A stretch of 64,000 nucleotides of DNA, from contig JAETRU010000001.1 in the NCBI GenBank assembly GCA_021769965.1, forward strand, positions 141,822 to 205,821, in the 5' to 3' direction. The notes beneath the pieces are model-generated. The model saw only the letters and a program-made list of their open reading frames with translations, was not told where the DNA came from and made no database searches. Positions 35,070 through 43,566 of the stretch are shown piece after piece. Source of the stretch: Eubacterium sp. GTDB lineage: Bacteria; Bacillota; Clostridia; Peptostreptococcales; Anaerovoracaceae. Made by a program: the position numbers and the translations under genes. Every line of letters begins with the position of its first letter. Position 1 is the first letter of the stretch.

Positions 35070-36073
35070 ACCTGCACCTCCTGTTCCTGTTTTTCTGCGC
35101 CAACCGGCAAAGTAACCGTCAGCAAAAATTCCGGCTGCGACTGTATCTCCATCCTGCCGCCTGCTCTTGTGATCTGTTTTTCCAGATACACAAGCCCGCC
35201 CCGGGGCGTGATGTCTCCCTCCGGCTGTCTGCCGTCATTGGTGATATGTAAGGTGACGGCAGCTTCTGTCTGCTCCGATACCACGTACATAGCCGTTGCG
35301 TCCGCATGACGGGCGGCGTTGATACAGGCTTCCCGCATGACCGCAAGAAGGGCTTTGAGCAGCTTCGCCTCCGTCGGAAGCTCGCCGTTTATTTCCACAC
35401 GGACGCCGGAAACCTCTGCATCCCGGATAAACTCCGACACATCGTCCTGGGGATAGACGTTTTCCTCGCGCAATACCTGAATGGCACGGCGAAACTGCCT
35501 GACAGCGGCGGCGTTTTCTTCGGAAGTGGTGTTTTGCCGCAAAATCTGCCGTATGGCGGCAACTCCCATATTCATCTGATCGTGCAGCCGCGTTTTCAGG
35601 TTCAGGATTTCCTGTTCTCTTGTCATTTCCAGTACATTTTCCGACAGGAGCTTCAGCTCACGGTACATCTTTTTCAGTTCCCGTGACTGGCACTTCAGTT
35701 CCTGCTGTTTTTCGTACAGTTCGGTCACATCAACGAATATGACTTCGGTATAAACCTCGCCTTGCGCGGTCGTGATCTTCTCTGCGGAATACTGCCATGC
35801 GTGTCCGTCAGGGAAAAGGAATACATTTCCGTCCCGGATGACGCCGGTGGCGTGATCACAGCCCTCCAGCGCTTCATTCAGCTCGGTAAGACTTTGCAGG
35901 TCTCTTTGCGTGATTTTACGGTAAAGCTCATACATCGCCGTATTGCACAGCTTGACGGTGCCTGCGGGCGTGAAGTAACAGACGGCTGAGGGCAGGGTGT
36001 CCAGCGCTTCTTTTACCGCACTGCGCAGATCGTGTTTTGCTTTGATTTTTTCGATAGCTTTGCGTGCTTTCAT
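35066..36073 (-). CDS. PAS-domain sensor histidine kinase (cytoplasmic)
   Basis: The 335-residue product has no membrane segment. A PAS domain spans about 20-120 (LPSAVCYFTPAGTVKLCNTAMYELY), then comes a coiled coil, a probable phospho-His in LKTRLHDQMNMGVAAIRQIL, and an ATPase domain with AVMREACINAARHADAT (N-box) and a short GGLVYLEKQITRAGGRMEI (G-box). It overlaps both neighbours by 4 bases. It probably receives its signal from the membrane sensor encoded just upstream and phosphorylates the LuxR-type regulator. Confidence 0.85.
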   Translation of the reverse strand: MKARKAIEKIKAKHDLRSAVKEALDTLPSAVCYFTPAGTVKLCNTAMYELYRKITQRDLQSLTELNEALEGCDHATGVIRDGNVFLFPDGHAWQYSAEKITTAQGEVYTEVIFVDVTELYEKQQELKCQSRELKKMYRELKLLSENVLEMTREQEILNLKTRLHDQMNMGVAAIRQILRQNTTSEENAAAVRQFRRAIQVLREENVYPQDDVSEFIRDAEVSGVRVEINGELPTEAKLLKALLAVMREACINAARHADATAMYVVSEQTEAAVTLHITNDGRQPEGDITPRGGLVYLEKQITRAGGRMEIQSQPEFLLTVTLPVGAEKQEQEVQV

Positions 36074-37703
36074 GCGCCCTCACCGCCTTTCTGCAATTGG
36101 AAGGTAAAGCGGCAGGTTCCGTCCTCGCAGGAATACAAATCTGCGTCTGCCTTATGGCCGGATAAATCGGTATCGCAGACAAAGTCAATGGACACAAGAA
36201 ACTGTCCCTTTCTTTCACGGGCATTGACCCACACACTGTGAAGGTCGAACAGACAGTCCTCCAGTATCGTTTCAAAGGCGTGGTATATGCGAAGCATATC
36301 CTTTGTCGCCAGGATAACATCCGCAGGGAGCGTACAAAGGCATTTCACATCCAGCAGTTCCAGATTCACAAAAGAATCCTCAAAGCATCTTGACAGGTCG
36401 CGAATATCCGCCGTTTCTTCCCGATGGCTGACAAGCAGAAGATTGCCGTAGCGCTTTATGTAGGCACCCAAAACCGCTGCACCTGCAAGAAATTGTTCTC
36501 GTTTTTTCGCATCATTTTCCGTATCATACTGTGTCAGCAGATGTTCAATCATGCTGATTTGTCCAGCCGTTTCCCGGTTGAGCACATCGGCTGCCCGGTT
36601 CTTTTCCTGCAAGGAAAGGATTTTCTTTTTCGTTTCCAGATTTTCCTGACGGAGGCGGTTACGCTCCGAAAGATCCCGGCAGTTTTCTTCGATCTGCTCA
36701 ATGGCTTCGGTAAGCTCTGAAACGTCCTCCTGCCACAGCACATGACCGAAACGAATCGGTTTGCTTTTGATCAGTGTCGTTTTATCCGCCAAAACAGGAT
36801 GCGTTTTGGCACTCATTCTCTGCTCATCGGTCAGCCCCCCGGCATTGGAGCTGGCAAGGCAGACCGTGTTTCCCTGATCCGTAATCTGTGCGCCGAGCCT
36901 GCTGACCATAAACAGTTCTTCATAGCCGGTGTTGGTCTGGATCAGCCCGCATTGAATACAGCTTTCCAAGATTCCGGTGAACATCAGGCACTGCGCTGCA
37001 GCGATGTCTCCGCCGATTAGCTGCATCCATTCCACGCCGCTGACATATATCAAGGCATATACGATAGAACATGCCAGCAGCAAAAACGGCAGATATTTTT
37101 TCCTATATGAGAGCCGACACTTGATTATCATGATAACAAATGCCGCTAAAGCGCAAAGGATCTCCCACCCGAGTACGATATAATATCCGAATGTATATCC
37201 ATTGTTTTTGTCAGTCCATACCTCTCCTTCGGGGAAGGAAAAGACAAGCTGATGGAGATCATTGGTAAGCACCAGCAGCAGACAAAGAACCGTGGGAATA
37301 GATAATAACAGCAGCGCCGTTTTCGATAACCTTACGTTCTCGGGCTTGCCCAGTGAGATAGCCACAAACAAAGAAAACAGCGGGATAAACAGCATTGGCA
37401 GGTAGTACAGGTACCATAGTTGCCGTGCTATTCCGGTATCGGTTATAAAAAAGTATTTCATTGAACGGATAACAAACCAAAAAACCATTAAGCCTGAAAC
37501 GGCAATCAGATAATGGCGCACCTGTACCTGAATGATCCGTTTGCTGACGGAAATTCCCCATCCGATATAAAGGGCGATATAGATCAGCGAGCGGAGGATC
37601 CCACCCGGAACGTTCAAGATATCAAACTTTCCCAAAACCCGTAAGGTGATCGCAGAGAAAACCATTGCGGCTACAAGAAAGCCTGTTTTGTGATTCTGTT
37701 TCG

Positions 37704-37707
<4 letters not shown>
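36070..37707 (-). CDS. 7TM sensor protein with degenerate kinase part
   Basis: From ATG 37707 the product is 545 residues. Residues 1-240 hold about seven or eight membrane helices of the 7TM sensor kind. A coiled coil follows at about 340-400 (DVSELTEAIEQIEENCRDLSERNRLRQENLETKKK), then a C-terminal region laid out like a HisKA/HATPase domain but without clear H-, N- or G-boxes, so kinase activity is doubtful. The frame is open upstream through 37809 and the GCTT tract. GGGGAGG 10 bases before 37707 supports that start, which overlaps the leader ORF stop (ATGA). Confidence 0.75.
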
Positions 37708-37889
<182 letters not shown>

Positions 37890-37915
37890 TGTGTCAACCT
37901 TCTTTCAAGAGAGAT

Positions 37916-38119
37916 TCATTTTGCTTTCACGTTTGTTCCAGGTATCGGCGGCGTTTTTTTACGGGGATCTGTGGGCTTTACCGCATCGTCGGGGATCGCC
38001 CATGAACGCCCGAACCGCTCTGCGCCGGGGATGCGTCCCTGCGCCACATACTGATTGACACGGCGCTCCGATATACCCCATTTATAGGAAGTTTCCCGTA
38101 TGGAGAGATAACCTTTCAT
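37916..38119 (-). CDS. Small helix-turn-helix (excisionase/MerR-like) protein
   Basis: The 67-residue product, MKGYLSIRETSYKWGISERRVNQYVAQGRIPGAERFGRSWAIP, is a typical winged-helix DNA-binding module of the Xis/MerR kind. AAGGAG is 7 bases before the ATG; a much longer open frame runs upstream but has no support. It is the first gene of the minus-strand run leading into the leader ORF and the two-component genes (26-base gap). It may control that operon or act in excision. Confidence 0.8.
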   Translation of the reverse strand: MKGYLSIRETSYKWGISERRVNQYVAQGRIPGAERFGRSWAIPDDAVKPTDPRKKTPPIPGTNVKAK

Positions 38120-38280
38120 ACGCCGCTCCTTTCCGACCGACACAACAATACAATATATATTATATACGAATATCCGCAGTTTTTCAAGAATCCGGAGTGA
38201 ATTGTTCTTGAACTTTTTTCTTATAGGTTTGGAAAAATGCAGGGTGTTCACCGTAGTAGTAGTAGTGAGAAAGGAGATAC

Positions 38281-38378
38281 CGCAGCAAGCATAGGGAGTG
38301 TAGCCACACTCCCGAATAACGCTCCCGCCCGTCCTGCCGGATGGCGGCGCGTCTGCTTGTTGGGATAGTCCCAAACCC
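38281..38378 (+). promoter_or_regulatory. Shared leader element, copy A (candidate oriT or operator) upstream of mobC
   Basis: CGCAGCAAGCATA is followed by the palindrome GGGAGTGTAGCCACACTCCC (38294-38313) and, 46 bases on, TTGGGATAGTCCCAAACCC (38360-38378). The mobC start codon is 29 bases further. Both blocks recur in the opposite orientation at 48101-48199 before the ArdC-type gene. A palindrome directly upstream of mobC and the relaxase is where an oriT is expected. Confidence 0.6.
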
Positions 38379-38407
38379 TTATTGGAAACGGAAAGGACGG
38401 TGAACGA

Positions 38408-38737
38408 ATGGCAAACAGAACGAGGAGCATTGTGCTGCGTGTCCCTGTCACCGCAGAGGAACGGGCATTGATTGAGAAGAAAATGCAGCAGATGGGAACG
38501 CGCTGCTTCTCCACCTATGCCCGCAAAATGCTCATTGACGGCTATGTTATCAAGATTGATTACAGCGATATAAAGGCTATGACTGCCGAGCTGCAAAAGA
38601 TCGGCACGAATATCAATCAGATTGCCCGGCGTGTCAATGCAACGGGGACAATCTATGCGCAGGACATTGAGGATATCAAGGGGGTGCTGAATGAAATATG
38701 GCTGTCACAAAGATCCATCCTATCAAAAGCACCTTGA
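38408..38737 (+). CDS. mobC: MobC-like relaxosome protein
   Basis: The 109-residue basic product (RSIVLRVPVTAEERALIEKKMQQMG ... FSTYARKMLIDGYVIKIDY ... LQKIGTNINQIARRVNATG) has the ribbon-helix-helix start and C-terminal motif of plasmid MobC proteins, which bind oriT and help the relaxase open it. AAGGACGGTGA is the ribosome site. It overlaps the relaxase gene by 40 bases. Confidence 0.9.
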   Translation: MANRTRSIVLRVPVTAEERALIEKKMQQMGTRCFSTYARKMLIDGYVIKIDYSDIKAMTAELQKIGTNINQIARRVNATGTIYAQDIEDIKGVLNEIWLSQRSILSKAP

Positions 38738-40032
38738 CGAAAGCCCTTGACTATATTACCAACCCGGCAAAGACAGACGATAAACTGTATGTGTCCTCTT
38801 TCGGCTGCGCGGTGGAAACCGCAGACATTGAGTTTGAGAAAACGCGGCTGCGGGCAATGAATAAGGGCAACAACCTTGCCCATCACCTGATACAGGCATT
38901 TGAACCGGGCGAGGTTACGCCGGAAGCAGCCCATGAGATCGGGCGGCAGCTTGCCGACAGCATCCTTGGCGGTAAATATGAATATGTGCTGACTACCCAT
39001 ATTGACAAAGGCCATGTGCATAACCACCTGATTTTCTGTTCCGTGGATTTTGCCGAGCATAAGAAGTATATCTCCAATCGGAAAAGCTATGGCTTTATCC
39101 GCAGAACAAGTGACAGACTGTGCAAGGAAAACGGATTGTCCGTTGTGATCCCCGGCGCGGATCGAGGAAAGCATTATGCCGAATGGGACGCGCAGCGCAA
39201 AGGGACAAGCTACAAACAAAAGCTGAAAATCGCCATTGACCGGCTCATTCCTGTCTCCGCAGACCTTGACGATCTGCTGCGGCGGCTGGAAGCCGAGGGC
39301 TATGAGATCAGGCGCGGCAAATATATCTCATTCCGCGCACCCGGACAGGAACGCTTCACCCGCTGTAAGACGCTTGGCGAAGCCTACACAGAGGAAGCCT
39401 TAGCCGAGCGCATCAATGGCAGGGTCATTTTGAAAACCCCGAAGCCGGAGCGCACCGGCGTTTCGCTGCTCATAGATATTGAAAACTGTATTAAGGCGCA
39501 GCAGTCGGCAGGCTATGAGCGCTGGGCAAAGATTGAAAACCTCAAACGCGCAGCCCGGACAATGGTATTTCTCGATCAGAACGGGATTGCCAGGTACACG
39601 GATTTGCAGCAGAAAATCGCAGAGCTGCAGGACGGGCAGGAACAGACCACCGTAGCCCTCAAAACGGTGGAAAGCCGCTTGTCGAATATGGCGTTGCTGA
39701 TCAAGCATATTGAAACATACAGGGAGCTAAGGCCGCTGTACGATGAGTACAGGAAATCCCGCGACAAAGAAAAGTACCTGCGCGGGCATGAAAGCGAAAT
39801 TATCCTATTTGAAGCAGCGGCAAATGCTCTGAAAGCGGCAGGCGTATCCGGTAAGCTCCCTGATTCCGCCAAGCTCAAAGCAGACTACCAGCGGCTTGCT
39901 GCCGAAAAGGACAGGCTGTATTCCGAATATGGTAAGCTGAAAAAACAGCTTCGGGAATACGATGCCGTCAAACAGAATGTGGACAGCATTTTGTCCCCTG
40001 TCCAGCAGCGGGAACAGGAAAAAATGTTGTAG
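38698..40032 (+). CDS. MOBP-type relaxase
   Basis: The 444-residue product begins MAVTKIHPIKSTLTKALDYITNP, with Tyr19 the likely nicking residue. The metal-binding histidines are in the three-histidine motif THIDKGHVHNHLIF near residue 100-115. It nicks oriT and stays bound to the transferred strand. A long coiled-coil tail (about 290-440) follows the catalytic domain and probably contacts the VirD4 coupling protein or PcfB. Length is normal for Tn1549-type elements. Confidence 0.92.
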   Translation: MAVTKIHPIKSTLTKALDYITNPAKTDDKLYVSSFGCAVETADIEFEKTRLRAMNKGNNLAHHLIQAFEPGEVTPEAAHEIGRQLADSILGGKYEYVLTTHIDKGHVHNHLIFCSVDFAEHKKYISNRKSYGFIRRTSDRLCKENGLSVVIPGADRGKHYAEWDAQRKGTSYKQKLKIAIDRLIPVSADLDDLLRRLEAEGYEIRRGKYISFRAPGQERFTRCKTLGEAYTEEALAERINGRVILKTPKPERTGVSLLIDIENCIKAQQSAGYERWAKIENLKRAARTMVFLDQNGIARYTDLQQKIAELQDGQEQTTVALKTVESRLSNMALLIKHIETYRELRPLYDEYRKSRDKEKYLRGHESEIILFEAAANALKAAGVSGKLPDSAKLKADYQRLAAEKDRLYSEYGKLKKQLREYDAVKQNVDSILSPVQQREQEKML

Positions 40033-40102
40033 AAGCATTGACATTCACACATATATTTATATATAATAAATGTGTAATATTATGTCGATTGGGGGTGTGC
40101 GT

Positions 40103-40696
40103 TTGGACGCAAAAGAAACCATTAAGGCGCTTTTGGAAGCGTCTGAGGACGGAACGATTACTGCCGAACAGGTAACACAGGCAGGACTGCACCGCAGCGT
40201 ATTGCAGGAGCTTGTAAAAAGCGGTGAGCTGTACCGCTTCGGACGCGGGTTGTATGTGCGCAGTGGGATATGGGAAGATGAACTGTATCTGTTGCAGCGG
40301 AAATACGGACGCGGGATCTATTCTATGGAAACCGCTCTTTACCTGCACGGATATTCAGACCGTGCCCCAGCGCAGTACACCATGACTTTTCCAAAGGGCT
40401 ATAACACCCCGTCACTGAAACAGGAAAATGTCACGATCAAATGGGTTCAGCAGTTAAACTATCACCTCGGCATTATTGAGATCCCCTCGCCCTGCGGCAA
40501 TCCTATTCGCGTATATGACCTTGAAAGAACGCTTTGCGATCTGCTGCGCGGCAGCGGCGGCGACATTCAAATCATCAATCCAGCGATGAAGCGGTATGTA
40601 GTTTCCAAAGAACGGGACATTCACAAACTTTTGCAGTATGCACAGCAGTTAAGAGTACAGCCAAAGGTACAACGGTATCTGGAAATTCTGCTGTGA
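40103..40696 (+). CDS. AbiEi-like antitoxin/regulator, orphan
   Basis: The 197-residue product has an N-terminal winged helix-turn-helix (GTITAEQVTQAGLHRSVLQELVKSGELYRFGRGLYVR) and the AbiEi C-terminal fold (RVYDLERTLCDLLRG, then PAMKRYVVSKERDIHKLLQYAQQL). AbiEi proteins repress and neutralise an AbiEii nucleotidyltransferase toxin, but no AbiEii gene follows. GGGGG 7 bases before TTG 40103 favours that start; an ATG at 40070 is in frame but has no ribosome site. It may now act as a simple regulator of the block. Confidence 0.75.
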   Translation: MDAKETIKALLEASEDGTITAEQVTQAGLHRSVLQELVKSGELYRFGRGLYVRSGIWEDELYLLQRKYGRGIYSMETALYLHGYSDRAPAQYTMTFPKGYNTPSLKQENVTIKWVQQLNYHLGIIEIPSPCGNPIRVYDLERTLCDLLRGSGGDIQIINPAMKRYVVSKERDIHKLLQYAQQLRVQPKVQRYLEILL

Positions 40697-40722
40697 TGCA
40701 ATTGAAAAAAGGAGGCGTTTGT

Positions 40723-41115
40723 ATGGGTTATCTGGCAGCGCAGGGCGCAATTTTGGCAATCGGTATTGTGATCGGGTTGATCTGCTCGGTCATCGGGCTT
40801 TTCTTCGGACATATCATTTTGTTTGACAGTATTGCCCTCGGCATTGTTGCCGGGGTGTGCTGCAACTCCTTTACGCCCATTCACCCGGCGCTCTGCCTTG
40901 TGATCGGGATTGCGGTATTTTTGCTGCTGTTATGGCTGCAACGTACCAGTGTCGGTTTCTGGGTGATCGGCGGACTGCTCACGCTGATTTATGCGGCGGC
41001 AGCCGGGCTGCTGGCGTGTTTGCTTACAGAAAAAGATCTTGTTTGGAGCTTGGTGACTTTCGGTATCGTGTTCCTCGTGATCGGCGGACTGCACCTTCAC
41101 GCAAGGGACAACTGA
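40723..41115 (+). CDS. Polytopic membrane protein of unknown function
   Basis: The 130-residue product is almost entirely hydrophobic, with about five helices (IGIVIGLICSVIGLFFG, IALGIVAGVCC, LCLVIGIAVFLLLLWL, VIGGLLTLIYAAAAGLLACLL, LVTFGIVFLVIGGLHL). AAGGAGG is 7 bases before the ATG. It follows the AbiEi-like gene by 26 bases and precedes the DUF1016 gene by 58. It may be an immunity or entry-exclusion protein; no family is recognised. Confidence 0.65.
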   Translation: MGYLAAQGAILAIGIVIGLICSVIGLFFGHIILFDSIALGIVAGVCCNSFTPIHPALCLVIGIAVFLLLLWLQRTSVGFWVIGGLLTLIYAAAAGLLACLLTEKDLVWSLVTFGIVFLVIGGLHLHARDN

Positions 41116-41173
41116 AAATTCCAGTCGGTGACTCAATAATCTGAAAACGGGCATAATAGAAAGGATACAAACT

Positions 41174-42217
41174 ATGAACGAGATAGCGAAGTATGGCGAT
41201 ATGATCAATGAAATCAAAGAGGTTTTGCAGTCTGCGCGGCAGAACGTGGCGCAGCAGGTAAACACAGAGCTTTTAACTACTTACTGGAACATCGGGCGCA
41301 TTATCGTAGAGCATGAGCAGCAAAGCAGGGAACGTGCTGAATACGGACAGCAGACGTTAAAAGAACTGTCCAGAGTGCTGACAAAAGAATTTGGCAAGGG
41401 ATTTTCCCGTTCCAATCTGCAAAATATGAGGGCGTTTTACCTCACCTATCAAAAATGCCAGACACCGTCTGGCAAATTGAGCTGGTCGCACTATTGTGAG
41501 CTGCTTTCCATATCCGACGCGGATAAACGCAGCTTTTACGAAAAGGAAGCAATCAATTCCGGTTGGTCTGTCCGGGAATTAAAGCGTCAGATGGCAACCT
41601 CCCTCTATGAAAGGCTGCTGCTTTCTGACGGAAAAACAAATAAGGAAACGGTGCTTGCCCTTGCGCAAAAGGGAATTGAAATGGCTTCTCCCGGCGACAT
41701 CATCAAAGACCCCTATGTTTTTGAGTTTCTGGGCATTCCCGAAAGCAAGCCGGTTATGGAAAGCGAGCTTGAAAAAGCACTTGTCCAGCAGATTGAAAAA
41801 TTTCTTTTGGAGCTGGGGCGCGGGTTTATGTTTGTCGGCACACAGCAGAGGGTTACACTGAACAACATTCATTACTATGTGGATATGGTTTTTTACAACA
41901 AGCCTCTCCGTGCCTATGTACTGATCGAACTGAAAACGGTCAAGCTGCTGCCGGAAGCGGTCGGACAGCTCAATATGTATCTCAATTATTATGCCGCAGA
42001 GGTCAACGATCCCGACGATAACCCACCCATTGGTATTATTCTTTGTACCGATAAGACAAATGTGGAAGCGGAATATGCTCTCGGCGGTCTTTCCAACAAC
42101 ATCTTTGCCTCGCGCTATACCTATGTAATCCCGAATAAGGACGAGCTGATCGCACAGGTGGAAGCGGTCTTGAGAGAATGGCATGAGCCGGAAGCGGACG
42201 GAGACAAAGAGGATTAA
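41174..42217 (+). CDS. DUF1016 / YhcG-type PDDEXK nuclease
   Basis: The 347-residue product has an N-terminal DUF1016 domain (LLTTYWNIGRIIVEHEQ ... FGKGFSRSNLQNMRAFYLTY) and a C-terminal PDDEXK nuclease domain with YYVDMVFYN and YVLIELKTVK, giving the D...ExK active site. Relatives occur beside restriction systems and on mobile elements and may act in defence or DNA processing. It is the last gene of the plus-strand block and faces the minus-strand transfer operon end-on. Confidence 0.88.
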   Translation: MNEIAKYGDMINEIKEVLQSARQNVAQQVNTELLTTYWNIGRIIVEHEQQSRERAEYGQQTLKELSRVLTKEFGKGFSRSNLQNMRAFYLTYQKCQTPSGKLSWSHYCELLSISDADKRSFYEKEAINSGWSVRELKRQMATSLYERLLLSDGKTNKETVLALAQKGIEMASPGDIIKDPYVFEFLGIPESKPVMESELEKALVQQIEKFLLELGRGFMFVGTQQRVTLNNIHYYVDMVFYNKPLRAYVLIELKTVKLLPEAVGQLNMYLNYYAAEVNDPDDNPPIGIILCTDKTNVEAEYALGGLSNNIFASRYTYVIPNKDELIAQVEAVLREWHEPEADGDKED

Positions 42218-42354
42218 AGTCACTGTTTAGGAGCATAAAAAGCGGCTTGCAGTAAGGCTTTCTGGCACGGAAACCAAGCTGCCCGTATGTTTTCCTTTCC
42301 ACAAGAGAAAACTGTCTTTGAAACCGTGACAATTTGGCAAAAAGAAAACACGGG

Positions 42355-42399
42355 ACACAGCAGCCGAAGATGGCCGCCGCGTCCCGCGTTGTTTTTATT
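42355..42399 (+). terminator. Candidate terminator after the nuclease gene
   Basis: A CGGGAC/GTCCCG stem with inner GC-rich pairing is followed by GTTGTTTTTAT on the plus strand, between the converging DUF1016 and TTRAP genes. Confidence 0.45.
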
Positions 42400-42619
42400 C
42401 CGTATCGGAAAGCGTCATAGAAAACTTCGCTTCCTCAAATGCTGCATCGGTCATATTATGCAGCTTTTGGATTGTCTGCCCGGCAAGCTGGCGCATATCT
42501 GCGTCCATATCGGGCAGGGCGTCGGAAATCGCCGTCATTGTACGGCGGCGGTCATCGTGGTGATACATACAGATCAGATTTTCTTCCTCCACGGTAAAAG
42601 AAATGCTATTCATATTCAA
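42395..42619 (-). CDS. Transposon-transfer assisting protein (TTRAP family)
   Basis: The 74-residue product, FTVEEENLICMYHHDDRRRTMTAISDALPDMDADMRQLAGQTIQKLHNMTDAAFEEA, matches the TTRAP family found near the end of CTn transfer operons. Its action is not known. It overlaps the stop of the upstream 315-codon gene by 4 bases and is the last gene of the transfer operon. Confidence 0.85.
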   Translation of the reverse strand: MNMNSISFTVEEENLICMYHHDDRRRTMTAISDALPDMDADMRQLAGQTIQKLHNMTDAAFEEAKFSMTLSDTE

Positions 42620-43563
42620 ACCTCCAAATCCTGTTCTTTTGTCTTAGCAGCCGCCTTTTTCGGGGAGGCTGCCTTTATCTGTCCGGCTTTGAGCTGCGAG
42701 CGCACAGAGGGGCGCGGCCTGCGCAGGGGCAGATCTCGTTTTTCGTCACTGCTTATGAGAGCAAACACACCGCGCCTGTCCTTCATACCGGATAAGCACA
42801 GGGACTTATAGGGAAGCACGGCAAATAAGCGATCTTGCTCCCGGCTGGATGCGATGCGTTCAAAGTACGGTGATACCTCCACCATGAAATGTGTTCCGTT
42901 TGGGCTATTGGGCGCTTGCAACGCCTGAAATGCGGTGGAGATCCGCTGTGCTTCGATAAGCACCTTTTCATCAGACAGTTTCCCAATATGTACCTTGAAA
43001 TCACCGGGCGCAAGCAGCTCTCTCTTTCGGCTCTCGTCGTGCAGCAGCTCCCGCAGAGCGTCCGGGTCATGGGGCACAGCTTCGTAGCGCAGAAACTTTC
43101 CATACTCCCGATCCGGCACGGCTTCAAATCGGTAATACTTGGGCAGCTCCCGTGATCCGTTTTCATAGATCAGGCGGTTGTTGTCTGTTCGCAGGGCTGA
43201 CTGGATGACAAACTCGGCTTTTCGTGCATAGTCCAGCTCGTAAATGCTCCCCATCACTTTGCCGCGCTCCATGCCGGACAGTACCACTGCGTAGGCAAGC
43301 ACACGCTCCTTGGTCTGTTCATGGTAGAAACGAAAGGTGTTATGCTCCCGCGTTCCGCGCAGGAACACATCCCGTTCCCGCAGGCAATGTGTCCCGTTGG
43401 GGCGGCAAAACCAGAGATAGATTTTATCCTCTGTATTTTTACTTGCCGCCGCCCGGGTCAGTATCTTTTTATCAATGTCAAAATCATTTCGGAAAAAAGC
43501 TGTATTCTGCTGCATGATCTGTTGCAGCGATGCCAGCACGTCCACATTTTCAAACTTATTCAT
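42616..43563 (-). CDS. Conserved ICE protein of unknown function
   Basis: The 315-residue soluble product (DKIYLWFCRPNGTHCLRERDVFLRGTREHNTFRFYHEQ; C-terminal RRPRPSVRSQLKAGQIKAASPKKAAAKTKEQDLEV) has no domain I recognise with certainty. Its basic tail, VRSQLKAGQ, resembles the tail of the next protein (IRAQLKADRAQAA), suggesting a shared partner or targeting segment. It lies 3 bases after the 1502-codon gene and is coupled to the TTRAP gene. Confidence 0.7.
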   Translation of the reverse strand: MNKFENVDVLASLQQIMQQNTAFFRNDFDIDKKILTRAAASKNTEDKIYLWFCRPNGTHCLRERDVFLRGTREHNTFRFYHEQTKERVLAYAVVLSGMERGKVMGSIYELDYARKAEFVIQSALRTDNNRLIYENGSRELPKYYRFEAVPDREYGKFLRYEAVPHDPDALRELLHDESRKRELLAPGDFKVHIGKLSDEKVLIEAQRISTAFQALQAPNSPNGTHFMVEVSPYFERIASSREQDRLFAVLPYKSLCLSGMKDRRGVFALISSDEKRDLPLRRPRPSVRSQLKAGQIKAASPKKAAAKTKEQDLEV

Positions 43564-43566
43564 ATC

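Noticed and set aside
38120..38596. Upstream extension of the small HTH gene to 226 codons
   Set aside because: The extension overlaps the shared leader element and mobC on the other strand, and AAGGAG marks ATG 38119 as the start.
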